Below are positions 34,688 to 43,729 of a stretch of DNA of 64,000 bases, piece by piece; position 1 is the stretch's first letter, and each line of letters begins with the position of its first letter. The DNA comes from NZQO01 sp964639255. GTDB taxonomy: Bacteria > Bacteroidota > Bacteroidia > Flavobacteriales > Flavobacteriaceae. The notes below the pieces were generated by a model, which saw nothing but the letters and a program-made list of their open reading frames with translations, was not told the DNA's origin and did no database searches. The stretch covers positions 31,919-95,918 of the forward strand of contig CAZXDP010000004.1 of assembly GCA_964639255.1 (NCBI GenBank), given 5' to 3'. The position numbers and the translations under genes were made by a program.

Positions 34688-37504
34688 TTAATACCATTTA
34701 CGTGTAAAAAGGCTTAAAAGGGTTTTAGGGCTTAAGGTAACAATAAAGCGAATGCGCTGGTCGTAGTTGGGTAGCCCGGGCTCAAAACCCAAGTTGGAAT
34801 ATACAGGAAAGTAGAGCTCAAAATAGTCGGCCACCAAGCTCAGCCGCACCCCGCTATCGTAAACGCATTCTACGCCCTGGTTTTTATTGTGTACCAGACC
34901 GATATCGCCATAGGCATAAATCCATTTCCAGATATTGGTGCTGGCGTTCGCGGTAGTAAGCCAACTGTTTGAAAACGCAGGCTCCAATTGAGACTTGAAT
35001 CCTCCTTCCGCAATGATCAATTGTTGGCTGAACAGCCCTGTGTCCTCACTTCTTCCGTAGTAGTTGTAATCGAATAGATAATCGGTTGGACGGTCTAACG
35101 CAAAGCTGAAGAAATCCTCGTTGAGGCCGGTGTCATTAAATAGAAAGGCCCCTGCAAAAAAGCGTAGATTTATCTGCCTGTTGTTCAAAAAGAGCTTGCG
35201 GTATTCAAATTCCAACGAAACCTTACTGAATTTCGATGAGATTTGGTAATCTACCACACCTCTGTAGAAATTAATGAGATTAGGATTTGAATACACATAT
35301 TGAAAATTGAAAACGCTGTAATTAGGATCTTGATCAGGATCGTTCGGATTTTCATCACGTGCCACATTTACGCTGCGTAAATTGATAAACTGCTTCTCGT
35401 TATCGCGCAGGTCGTCATTGTTTCTGAAGGCAAACGTCATAAAAGGCGTAAAGCGTCTGTAAAACAAATCTCGATCGTACGAAAAATAGTTCCCCGAAAA
35501 TCCGTACCGCATCGAATACAAATCGCCTTTGTCCAATAATTGGGTGTAGACAATACTGCCGCTGCCTACAATAGTCTTCGAACGGAAGCCGTACTGCGGT
35601 TCGAGTTTGTAATGAATACCTTTGGGAAGTACCGTTTTGTTGTACAATTTGGGTCCTACTGTAAAGCCATCGTACAGGTTAAACTCAAAAATGGGCATAA
35701 AGAACAGCTGGTTGTAGTCTGGGTCCTCTACATCTTGGAACAGCCGGAATTGTATAGGCCTGTTCAACAAGCCTTTTAGATTCTTGTAATTATTCCTTCG
35801 GTTGAATTCGGTAATGATGCCCTCCTTGTTCAAAACCAGTTTATCAATATTTTGGGAGGGTATGGTAACGGTTGCCGTCGTATCGAAAGGGGGCACCCAG
35901 GTTTTCAATACAGTGCTATCGCTCGCCATTCCGTACAGTGAAACGGGCATGCGATTGTACTTTTTGTTTTTAATGGTTACTTCAAGTGAATCGCCTTGAC
36001 GCTTTACTTTCTTTATTTTGAAATCTATTGTCTTTCTAGAACCTACATAATTTTCAAAAAACCAGTCTACAGGTTTTTGGGAATGTTTTTCCAGCAATTC
36101 TCGAAAATCTTTAGAAGAGGAAAGCTTCAATACGTGCGTATCATAAAATTCTTCAATTGTCTTTGCCAAAACTTCGCTGCCCAAATAATCCTCAAGATAC
36201 TGAAGTCCTTTACCGCCATAGTAGTCGCTCGCGATACTCTCATTGAATTTCACCAGCGAATCGCGCGGTGTAGTCAAGGATTGGTGCAGGTTATTGCGTG
36301 CCATATTGAGGTAGAGCAGCGGATATTGATCGTTGAACTCCAAATCGGCCGCGTGTGCCCACCGAATTACCCAAAAATTACTGAGATTGCCAATGATTTT
36401 CATCTTAGGGTAGTAAGTGTCCACATATTCCATCATTAAATGGATTTGTAGCGCTCCAATTAGCCAATGATCGTTCCGCTTATGCAGCGGCAGGGTTGTT
36501 TCAATATAGGCACGCGTCATAGTTTTGAGCTGTTCCATATCGTACTCGAAGCCATCGGGAAACGGACTAATAAAATCGGGTAGCTGGTTGAGCCCATATA
36601 CGGGGCTGTTGCGGTAGTCTGCATCACTTATAAGCAGTTTCTCAAAAGGGTATTGGCCCAATTGATCCCCCAGAAAATGGGCGATTCGGTCTACGACCAA
36701 TGCTCGAATGGGCGGGGTAACCTTTTCATCTCGTAAGTTGGTGACCACGTTCACCTTATCGGTAACAATGGTTTCGAAGGTGGGTAACAGTTCAAGGTAG
36801 AGCGGCACTTCCGTACGGTTGTCGCCTTCCAATAGGGTAGTGGTGAATCCGTTTTCTGTTGTTTCCGAAGAAACATTTAAAGCCGATGCGAGCGAGTAGA
36901 CCTCGGGTACCGTTAATGTAATGGTAAAATCCATGGGTGGCGCATACAGGTCGTCTGTATTCTTATTGCTATAGGCGTGCCACGACCCATCATAGACTGC
37001 AGGGGAAAGATACCAATACCGAAGGCGGTACTCCCCACTGTCGGTAACGCCAAAGCGGGTAAACTTTGCGTCGGGTACTTTCACATTGTAAGAAAAATTA
37101 AGCGATTTCGACTCGTTTGGATAGAGCGGTACTTCCAATGGAATTTCCAAGATGTCTACGGCGTTACCGCGGCCCCATAGCAGCGTTCTGCCATTGGCAT
37201 CGGTAACCGATAGCATCTCGGTACGGCCTCGGTCTTCCTTCTTCTCGAAATGAAAGGAACTCTCAAAATTTTCCGCAAAACGCCTTGCCAAGGGCGATGT
37301 CTTGTTCGAGAAACTATTGGCCCAGTCGTTGAAATAGAGTACCCGCAACGTATCGTTAGAGGTGTTCTTAAAAACCACCTCCTGCCGTATGGAAAGCGTT
37401 TTGGTTTGCGGGTGCAATTGCGCTTCTATGCGCACCTCGTGCTGCGCCAGGCCCATCCAGGTTGCGCAACACAAAAGTAAGAGTATGGCGTAGGGGCGCT
37501 TCAA
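34688..37504 (-). CDS. M1-peptidase-like outer-membrane barrel protein without zinc motif
   Basis: 938 residues. Translation starts at a TTG that overlaps the stop of the upstream nuclease gene (TTGA). A signal peptide occupies 1-20. The first half follows the M1 aminopeptidase plan: an N-terminal beta-sandwich, then VYGLNQLPDF in the place of the GAMEN substrate loop and a helical part beginning NDHWLIGALQIHLMMEY. HEXXH is absent and the position equivalent to the WLNEG zinc Glu reads WLIGALQ, so a zinc peptidase is not expected. From about 600 the sequence alternates short strands and aromatics and ends SLFTRKWY, with a C-terminal aromatic typical of an outer-membrane barrel. Probably a non-enzymatic, surface-associated derivative. 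Confidence 0.75.
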   Translation of the reverse strand: MKRPYAILLLLCCATWMGLAQHEVRIEAQLHPQTKTLSIRQEVVFKNTSNDTLRVLYFNDWANSFSNKTSPLARRFAENFESSFHFEKKEDRGRTEMLSVTDANGRTLLWGRGNAVDILEIPLEVPLYPNESKSLNFSYNVKVPDAKFTRFGVTDSGEYRLRYWYLSPAVYDGSWHAYSNKNTDDLYAPPMDFTITLTVPEVYSLASALNVSSETTENGFTTTLLEGDNRTEVPLYLELLPTFETIVTDKVNVVTNLRDEKVTPPIRALVVDRIAHFLGDQLGQYPFEKLLISDADYRNSPVYGLNQLPDFISPFPDGFEYDMEQLKTMTRAYIETTLPLHKRNDHWLIGALQIHLMMEYVDTYYPKMKIIGNLSNFWVIRWAHAADLEFNDQYPLLYLNMARNNLHQSLTTPRDSLVKFNESIASDYYGGKGLQYLEDYLGSEVLAKTIEEFYDTHVLKLSSSKDFRELLEKHSQKPVDWFFENYVGSRKTIDFKIKKVKRQGDSLEVTIKNKKYNRMPVSLYGMASDSTVLKTWVPPFDTTATVTIPSQNIDKLVLNKEGIITEFNRRNNYKNLKGLLNRPIQFRLFQDVEDPDYNQLFFMPIFEFNLYDGFTVGPKLYNKTVLPKGIHYKLEPQYGFRSKTIVGSGSIVYTQLLDKGDLYSMRYGFSGNYFSYDRDLFYRRFTPFMTFAFRNNDDLRDNEKQFINLRSVNVARDENPNDPDQDPNYSVFNFQYVYSNPNLINFYRGVVDYQISSKFSKVSLEFEYRKLFLNNRQINLRFFAGAFLFNDTGLNEDFFSFALDRPTDYLFDYNYYGRSEDTGLFSQQLIIAEGGFKSQLEPAFSNSWLTTANASTNIWKWIYAYGDIGLVHNKNQGVECVYDSGVRLSLVADYFELYFPVYSNLGFEPGLPNYDQRIRFIVTLSPKTLLSLFTRKWY

Positions 37505-38745
37505 GAACGTTTCAAAAATTTAAGGGGCTTAGCCTGTGGCACACTGGTAATGATGTAGTACAAGCCATCGGCCAAAGCTGAGACGGGAATAGTATGTTTA
37601 GAGCCTGTAAGGACGTCGATGTCCATAATGCGTTGTCCCAAGACATTGTAGATAGCCGCATTCATAGGTAATGGTGCGCTAGGCGAGATTGACAGGGTAA
37701 GGGTATGGGAAACCATTGTACTTTCTAATTGCAAGGGTTGCGAGGGTACCTCAAAATTTGTTCCACTTAAGGAAATATCGCGGTTCGTTTGTAATTCCAT
37801 CACTACGGGTAGGTGGTCGCTCATAGCATACAAATCGTTTCTAAGCACTTCGGAAAAAGGCCCTGTGCAACTGGGATCGTTTACACTTTTATTGAAACAG
37901 TTTCCGTTGTTCCCGAAGGCTCGATAGCTGTTTTCAACATACTGCAACGTTGGGTTGGTCACCATATTTTCTGAAATGAGAATAAAATCGAATCGATCGT
38001 CCATACCACCGCCAGCACCAGCACCGAAGGGCCCCGAGCTCGTGCGCGTACTTTGGGTGTGGATGTCCTGAAAATTCATATTATTGTTCCAGGCGCCCGG
38101 AGTATCAATTGGGTCTCGCAATGGTATCGTGTTGGTACCATCGAGCAATTCTTGATAGGCCGGTTCGGTAGAAGTGTACAGATTCAAATCGCCCGCGAAA
38201 ATAACAAACGAACTTGGGTCTAATGTTTCGAGAACCTCCACGAATTCCTGCACCATTTCGAACCTTAGGTTTACGTTAGCTCCACCTTGGCTCGATTTCA
38301 AATGGCTTACAAATATTTCCATAATAACAGGTTCGGTTTGCGTATCTTGGGTAAGAAGCCGCAACGTATAGCGATTAATATCACGCACTGAAGTTTGTAT
38401 TACTTGATTGTTTTCCAGGGAGAAGAGCGAGGAGCGGAAATAAATCATCTGCTGCAACTCACTGCTACCAGATTGGTTGGCAATAAAGGGCGCACGCTCA
38501 TAAAAAACGCCCTCATCGTTGAGTGAAGCGTCTAAAATCACATCGGCCCCTTCTTCATTTTGAAGTTCGCAAACCATAAAGATATCCGGTTGGTAAACGT
38601 CTAGAATGTTCTTTAGAATCACCTCACGATTGGATGGGAAAGCCTCGGGAAAATCGAGGACATTGTAAAACATTGTTTTGATGGTTTCCTGCGCTGTCGA
38701 GGTCAGCGATAGCAACAGCATCAATAGAGCAATGGCACTTTTCAT
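37501..38745 (-). CDS. Secreted endonuclease/exonuclease/phosphatase-family protein with sorting domain
   Basis: 414 residues from the ATG at 38745, which gives a clean signal peptide (MKSAIALLMLLLSLTSTAQ). EEP-fold marks are FYNVLDFPE, CELQNEEGADV, VIFAGDLNLY and SDHLPVVMEL, so Asp, Asn and His of the Mg-dependent active site are present. The C-terminus (VLGQRIMDIDVLTGSKHTIPVSALADGLYYIIT...KFLKRS) looks like a type IX secretion sorting domain. Expected to be exported to the surface or outside, to digest nucleic acid or remove phosphate. Overlaps the next gene by 4 bp. Confidence 0.9.
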   Translation of the reverse strand: MKSAIALLMLLLSLTSTAQETIKTMFYNVLDFPEAFPSNREVILKNILDVYQPDIFMVCELQNEEGADVILDASLNDEGVFYERAPFIANQSGSSELQQMIYFRSSLFSLENNQVIQTSVRDINRYTLRLLTQDTQTEPVIMEIFVSHLKSSQGGANVNLRFEMVQEFVEVLETLDPSSFVIFAGDLNLYTSTEPAYQELLDGTNTIPLRDPIDTPGAWNNNMNFQDIHTQSTRTSSGPFGAGAGGGMDDRFDFILISENMVTNPTLQYVENSYRAFGNNGNCFNKSVNDPSCTGPFSEVLRNDLYAMSDHLPVVMELQTNRDISLSGTNFEVPSQPLQLESTMVSHTLTLSISPSAPLPMNAAIYNVLGQRIMDIDVLTGSKHTIPVSALADGLYYIITSVPQAKPLKFLKRS

Positions 38746-38773
38746 AAAGTTGGGGATATGTTGGGGCATTGCT

Positions 38774-39463
38774 TTAAAAGTTGGGACTCAGGTTATATTC
38801 GTCGTAGAAACTGTTCAGTATTTCCAGAACTTCATCTTCGGTATCTACTAAATGCACGAGATCAAGATCTTCAGGGCTTACGTTATTATTTGCCTCTAGA
38901 AGGGTAGTTTTAATCCATTGAAAAAGTCCCTGCCAAAATTCAGTGCCAACCAAGATGAGTGGGAACTTGTCGATTTTATGTGTTTGAATAAGGGTAAGCG
39001 CTTCGAAAAATTCGTCCAAAGTCCCAAATCCGCCAGGCATCACCACAAACCCTTGGGAATACTTCACGAACATGACTTTCCGCACGAAAAAATAATCGAA
39101 ATCGATACTCTTGTCACTATCGATGTAGGGATTGTCATGCTGCTCGAAAGGTAAGGTTATGTTTAGCCCGACCGAAGTTCCTCCGGCCAAATGGGCACCC
39201 TTGTTACCTGCTTCCATAATGCCCGGCCCACCGCCGGTAATAACGCCATAACCATTCTCGGTAATTTTTTTGCTAATACGCTCGGCCAACTTATAGTATT
39301 CGTGGTCGGGTTTTGTACGTGCCGAACCAAAAATGGAAACACACGGTCCAATTCGGCTCATTTTTTCATATCCATTAACGAACTCGCCCATAATCTTAAA
39401 AATGGCCCACGAGTCGTTGGTTTTAACCTCATTCCAATTTTTACTTTTTGCTTCGTTTCTCAT
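38774..39463 (-). CDS. LOG-family nucleotide phosphoribohydrolase (TIGR00730)
   Basis: 229 residues. The paired family motifs are GGGPGIMEAGNKGAHLAGG and MPGGFGTLDEFFEALTL, with Arg in the former region and Glu in the latter as catalytic residues. Members release nucleobases from nucleoside monophosphates; plant and some bacterial forms are LOG cytokinin-activating enzymes. In this context a nucleotide-salvage or stress role is more likely than cytokinin synthesis. It is 11 bp downstream of uvrA. Confidence 0.92.
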   Translation of the reverse strand: MRNEAKSKNWNEVKTNDSWAIFKIMGEFVNGYEKMSRIGPCVSIFGSARTKPDHEYYKLAERISKKITENGYGVITGGGPGIMEAGNKGAHLAGGTSVGLNITLPFEQHDNPYIDSDKSIDFDYFFVRKVMFVKYSQGFVVMPGGFGTLDEFFEALTLIQTHKIDKFPLILVGTEFWQGLFQWIKTTLLEANNNVSPEDLDLVHLVDTEDEVLEILNSFYDEYNLSPNF

Positions 39464-39474
39464 ACGTGCCTCTA

Positions 39475-42333
39475 TTAACTAACTACGGATTTATCACCCT
39501 GCGAAAGTAATTCTTTTTTAAGGAAGCGGGCGGTATGGCTCTTGCTATTTTGGGCGACCTGTTCTGGCGTGCCAAGGGCCATTACCTCACCTCCTTTTTT
39601 ACCGCCTTCCGGTCCTATGTCTATGATGTAATCTACCGTTTTAATTACATCTAAGTTGTGCTCGATAATTAGCACCGTATTGCCTTTTCCCACCAATTTG
39701 TTCAATACCTGCATCAATACCCGTATGTCTTCAAAATGCAATCCTGTGGTAGGTTCGTCTAAAATATAGAAGGTATTGCCCGTATCACGCTTGGAAAGCT
39801 CTGTGGCCAATTTGATACGTTGCGCCTCTCCACCGGAAAGAGTAGTAGATTGCTGTCCCAAGGTAATATAGCCCAACCCAACATCCTGTATGGTTTTCAA
39901 TTTTCTGTAAATCTTCGGAATGTGCTCAAAAAACGTACAGGCTTCATTAATGGTCATTGCCAATACATCGTAAATACTTTGACCTTTATATCGTATTTCC
40001 AGAGTTTCACGGTTGAAACGTTTTCCTTGGCAGGTTTCGCATTCTACGTACACATCGGGCAAAAAATTCATTTCGATAGCCCGTACCCCGGCGCCTTGAC
40101 AGGTTTCACAGCGCCCTCCTTTTACATTAAAGCTAAAACGGCCCGGTTTATAACCCCGAATCAAAGCTTCGGGTATCTTGGCAAATAAATTCCTAATCTC
40201 AGAAAATACTCCCGTGTAGGTGGCGGGGTTCGACCGTGGGGTGCGACCTATGGGCGATTGGTTAATGTCTATAACCTTATCGATATGTTTTAGCCCTTTA
40301 ATTGCCTTGTAGGGCATGGGTCGTTTTACACCATTGTAAATGTGCGCATTCAAAATAGGGTAGAGGGTTTCGTTTACCAAGGTAGATTTACCACTTCCTG
40401 AAACTCCTGTTACCCCAATCATCGTTCCCAGCGGAAAAGCTACCGTTACCGATTTTAGGTTGTTCCCACTAGCTCCTTCTAATGTCAATTTTTTGCCGCT
40501 GCCAGAGCGCCTCTTGGTGGGTACTTCAATTTCCTTGTTGCCGTTAAGGTAGGCAGCGGTAAGGGTTTGGTGCAGCTGTATTTCGGAAGGCGTTCCTTCC
40601 GATACGATCTCTCCACCGTGACGGCCTGCCGCCGGACCGATATCGATGACATAATCGGCGTTTTCGATCATATCCTTGTCGTGCTCCACCACAATGACCG
40701 AGTTCCCTAAATCGCGCAATTGTACGAGCGACTGAATCAACCTTTCGTTATCTCGCTGGTGCAGGCCAATGCTGGGTTCGTCCAATATGTATAGCACGCC
40801 AACCAATTGGGAACCTATTTGCGTGGCCAAACGAATTCGTTGCGCTTCCCCGCCAGATAGCGATTTAGAACTTCGGTCTAGCGCCAGATAGGTAAGTCCA
40901 ACATCCACGAGAAACTGTAGGCGCGCTTGTACTTCCTTGATGATTTCCGAAGCAATTTTAAGCTGGGTTTCAGAAAGTTCATCTTCCAACTTTTTGAACC
41001 ATTCGGCCAGTTCAATCACATCCATATGCGCTAGCTCGGCGATGTTCTTGCCGTTCACCTTAAAATAAAGCGATTCTTTGCGCAAACGCGTACCGCTGCA
41101 CTCTGGGCATGAAATCTTGTCCATATAGTCCTTGGCCCAACGGCGTAGTGACTTCGATTCGTTGGCCTCGAAGGTATTCCGAAGAAAGGTGGCAACCCCC
41201 TCAAAATCGATGGCGTAATTTCTGGTAATGCCCAAGCTTTTGGAAGCAACCTCAAATTTCTCCTTTCCGCCATAGAATATCATTTCCTTGGCTTCCTTGG
41301 GAATCGTCTCAAAAGGGTCGGTAAGTTTAAACTGGAAGCGTTCTGCGATTACCTCCAACTGTTTGAAAACCCAATTCTTTTTTTGGGGCCCGTGTGGCGC
41401 CAAAGCCCCCTTTTTTATCGAAAGTGTGGGGTCTGGAACTATTTTTTGAAGATTCACCTTATAGCGTTTCCCCAGGCCCTTGCATTCTGGGCACATTCCC
41501 TTGGGTGAATTGAAGGAAAAGTTGTTTGGCTCTGGACTGGGGTAGGAAATGCCCGTGCTAGGGCACATCAAGGACCTGCTGAAATAGCGAGTGGCCTGGG
41601 TATCATTGTCGAGCACCATAAGCACGTCGTCACCATGGTACATCGCGGTATTGATTGTTTCTGAAAGTCGCTTATCGGTATCAGCACCCTCCTTGATTTG
41701 AAGCCTGTCGATAACAATTTCTATATCGTGCGTTTTGTAACGGTCTATCTTCATGCCCTTAACGATGTCGAGCACTTCACCATCTACACGTACCTTTACA
41801 AATCCCTGCTTCGCAATTTGCTCGAAGAGCTCTCGGTAATGTCCCTTGCGCGAACGAACCACCGGCGCCAGAATGCTAATTTTCTTTCCTTGGAAATCTT
41901 CAGCGATAAGCTGTCTAATCTTCTCGTCGCTATAACTTACCATTTTCTCCCCGGTATTGAAGCTGTAAGCATCGCTGGCCCGGGCAAACAGTAGGCGAAG
42001 GAAATCGTAAATCTCTGTTATGGTGCCCACGGTAGAGCGCGGACTGCGACTGGTGGTTTTTTGCTCAATGGCTATAACCGGCGAGAGGCCCTCAATTTTG
42101 TCAACATCAGGACGCTCCAAACTACCCAAGAACTGTCTGGCATAGGCCGAGAAGGTTTCGATGTAACGGCGTTGGCCTTCTGCGTAAATGGTATCGAAGG
42201 CCAAAGAAGATTTCCCACTGCCCGAAAGCCCCGTTATCACTACCAATTTATCTCTCGGAATTTTTACATCGATGTTCTTCAAATTGTGCACCCTAGCCCC
42301 GAGAACTTCGATAAAATCTTCGTTTTTTGCCAT
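39475..42333 (-). CDS. uvrA: UvrABC excinuclease subunit A
   Basis: 952 residues from the ATG at 42333 (a TTG at 42342 is unnecessary). Two ABC ATPase halves: Walker A GLSGSGKSSLAF and GVSGSGKSTLVNE, and two LSGGEAQR signatures. Zinc-binding cysteines are in CPECKGLGKRY and in CETCQGAG...CETCQGKRF. Damage recognition in nucleotide excision repair. It leads a probable unit with the LOG, nuclease and pseudo-M1 genes (gaps 11, 28 and -4 bp). Confidence 0.98.
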   Translation of the reverse strand: MAKNEDFIEVLGARVHNLKNIDVKIPRDKLVVITGLSGSGKSSLAFDTIYAEGQRRYIETFSAYARQFLGSLERPDVDKIEGLSPVIAIEQKTTSRSPRSTVGTITEIYDFLRLLFARASDAYSFNTGEKMVSYSDEKIRQLIAEDFQGKKISILAPVVRSRKGHYRELFEQIAKQGFVKVRVDGEVLDIVKGMKIDRYKTHDIEIVIDRLQIKEGADTDKRLSETINTAMYHGDDVLMVLDNDTQATRYFSRSLMCPSTGISYPSPEPNNFSFNSPKGMCPECKGLGKRYKVNLQKIVPDPTLSIKKGALAPHGPQKKNWVFKQLEVIAERFQFKLTDPFETIPKEAKEMIFYGGKEKFEVASKSLGITRNYAIDFEGVATFLRNTFEANESKSLRRWAKDYMDKISCPECSGTRLRKESLYFKVNGKNIAELAHMDVIELAEWFKKLEDELSETQLKIASEIIKEVQARLQFLVDVGLTYLALDRSSKSLSGGEAQRIRLATQIGSQLVGVLYILDEPSIGLHQRDNERLIQSLVQLRDLGNSVIVVEHDKDMIENADYVIDIGPAAGRHGGEIVSEGTPSEIQLHQTLTAAYLNGNKEIEVPTKRRSGSGKKLTLEGASGNNLKSVTVAFPLGTMIGVTGVSGSGKSTLVNETLYPILNAHIYNGVKRPMPYKAIKGLKHIDKVIDINQSPIGRTPRSNPATYTGVFSEIRNLFAKIPEALIRGYKPGRFSFNVKGGRCETCQGAGVRAIEMNFLPDVYVECETCQGKRFNRETLEIRYKGQSIYDVLAMTINEACTFFEHIPKIYRKLKTIQDVGLGYITLGQQSTTLSGGEAQRIKLATELSKRDTGNTFYILDEPTTGLHFEDIRVLMQVLNKLVGKGNTVLIIEHNLDVIKTVDYIIDIGPEGGKKGGEVMALGTPEQVAQNSKSHTARFLKKELLSQGDKSVVS

Positions 42334-42339
42334 AGTTTG

Positions 42340-42347
42340 CAAAGGTA
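42340..42347 (-). promoter_or_regulatory. Candidate -7 box next to the uvrA start
   Basis: Minus-strand TACCTTTG matches TAnnTTTG but lies only 6 bp before the ATG, with no clear -33 TTG. If used, the uvrA transcript would be almost leaderless. Confidence 0.4.
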
Positions 42348-42427
42348 CTCAATTGTATCGAAAATTTAGAATGCGGCTGCTTCGTGGGTTGTTAATTTTT
42401 AAGTGCTTACAGTGCGGGAAAAAAGGA

Positions 42428-43441
42428 CTATCTGTTTATCTCCCTGTTCAGAAAAGGATAAAAAGTGGTAGCGACAAAAAATATGGCGCTAATCACGAGC
42501 GAAAAGCTAAGAATGAGCAGTAAAGGCGAAATGGAAAATAACAATTCCATAAGGGGCAAGAGCACGCCAAAAAGCACCAAGAAGAGGAATAGTGCATAAA
42601 GGTAGCGCATAATGGCCGGGATTTTCTGTTCCATTCTATCTTGAAACTGATAAAGTTTTGGTAGTACTTCGTTCACCATATATTCCCCCAATTTTGAGAG
42701 AAAGACCTCGTTGAAGGAAGAGTCTTCAAATGCCTTACTATCTATAGTATTGGCTAAGGTCATAATCTTCTCTTGATGACGCTCGAAAACGGCTTCGTAA
42801 TCCAGCGCCTGCTTATAGATTCCATATTTGTACCCGAAGTAATACCAAAGGCCCGAACCACATTTGTGCTCGAGCCATTTTTCCACGATAGGCTTATCGT
42901 ACACCTTGGGATAGTGAATGCTCTCTGGGATTTTTTTCTGTTTTGGGTCGGTCATCAACAGCGATTTAAGCTCCAAATAAAGGTTCTCGGTGTCGGCATA
43001 GTTGTGGTGCTCCTGTAGAAACTCAATGGCTAGTTTCGATTTTCCCTTATAGAATTCCTTTACCTCAAAAAATGTTAGTCCGGCAAACTCTTCATCTATA
43101 TACTCCTTTAGCCCGGGCAACCACATTTTCGATTGCATCAAAAGTTCTACAATAGACCTGAAATGGTGCATTTGCTGGGTAACCTTGCTTAGGGAGTCGA
43201 TAATTTGGTTTCGGGATGTCTTTGCCGTCAAGGCCGAGGTAGCCAAATAAATCATGATAATGGCCGACAGGAAACCGCTAATACCAATAAACACATTTGT
43301 CAATTCTTCCAAGGTATCCGCAAAGGCAGGCGTATTGGTAACCTTTTGCCATAACAGGAAAATGAGCGAAATGCACAAAAGCCCACTAAAGAGCAGCGGG
43401 ATAATGGCATACAAATCTTTTATAAAAGATTTTTTTCTCAT
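42428..43441 (-). CDS. Hypothetical membrane protein, 337 aa
   Basis: Two hydrophobic hairpins, about 10-32 with 48-67 and 277-297 with 302-325, bracket a cytoplasmic helical domain of about 200 residues rich in charged residues and aromatics (FFEVKEFYKGKSKLAIEFLQEHHNYADTENLYLEL, WLEHKCGSGLWYYFGYKYGIYKQALDYEAVFERHQ). No enzymatic motif is recognised. It stands alone, upstream of a 288-bp gap. Any role in signalling or envelope stress would be a guess. Confidence 0.7.
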   Translation of the reverse strand: MRKKSFIKDLYAIIPLLFSGLLCISLIFLLWQKVTNTPAFADTLEELTNVFIGISGFLSAIIMIYLATSALTAKTSRNQIIDSLSKVTQQMHHFRSIVELLMQSKMWLPGLKEYIDEEFAGLTFFEVKEFYKGKSKLAIEFLQEHHNYADTENLYLELKSLLMTDPKQKKIPESIHYPKVYDKPIVEKWLEHKCGSGLWYYFGYKYGIYKQALDYEAVFERHQEKIMTLANTIDSKAFEDSSFNEVFLSKLGEYMVNEVLPKLYQFQDRMEQKIPAIMRYLYALFLFLVLFGVLLPLMELLFSISPLLLILSFSLVISAIFFVATTFYPFLNREINR

Positions 43442-43729
43442 ACAATCAGTTCACGCGGCTTTTAGCGCTCATTATCTTTACAGCTTATTGGTGCCCTAGG
43501 AAATTCCATAGGCATAAACCACTTTTCCGAAGTGATCGATGAGGATATATAATGGAAAAACAAACGGATGGTTGTTATGCACGTGCGTTTGTTCATTTGC
43601 TGTTTTAGTGCTTGGCCTTACCATGTTAGTTGAAAAAACCTATCTTCAAAATTAGCCAATTTTCCTACACTATGTAGTATATTACTTACATTTCGATATA
43701 CGGTCAAACAATTCCGATAAACAACCCAA
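43442..43729. other. Intergenic gap of 288 bp without recognisable gene
   Basis: Between the membrane protein (start 43441) and the end of ggt (43730). No tRNA, terminator hairpin or coding signal is convincing; a minus-strand frame crossing the ggt end has no protein-like composition. Confidence 0.6.

Noticed and set aside
38774..39463. Cytokinin production by the LOG protein
   Set aside because: The family is widespread in bacteria that make no cytokinin and no isopentenyltransferase gene is nearby; the cautious call is nucleotide phosphoribohydrolase.
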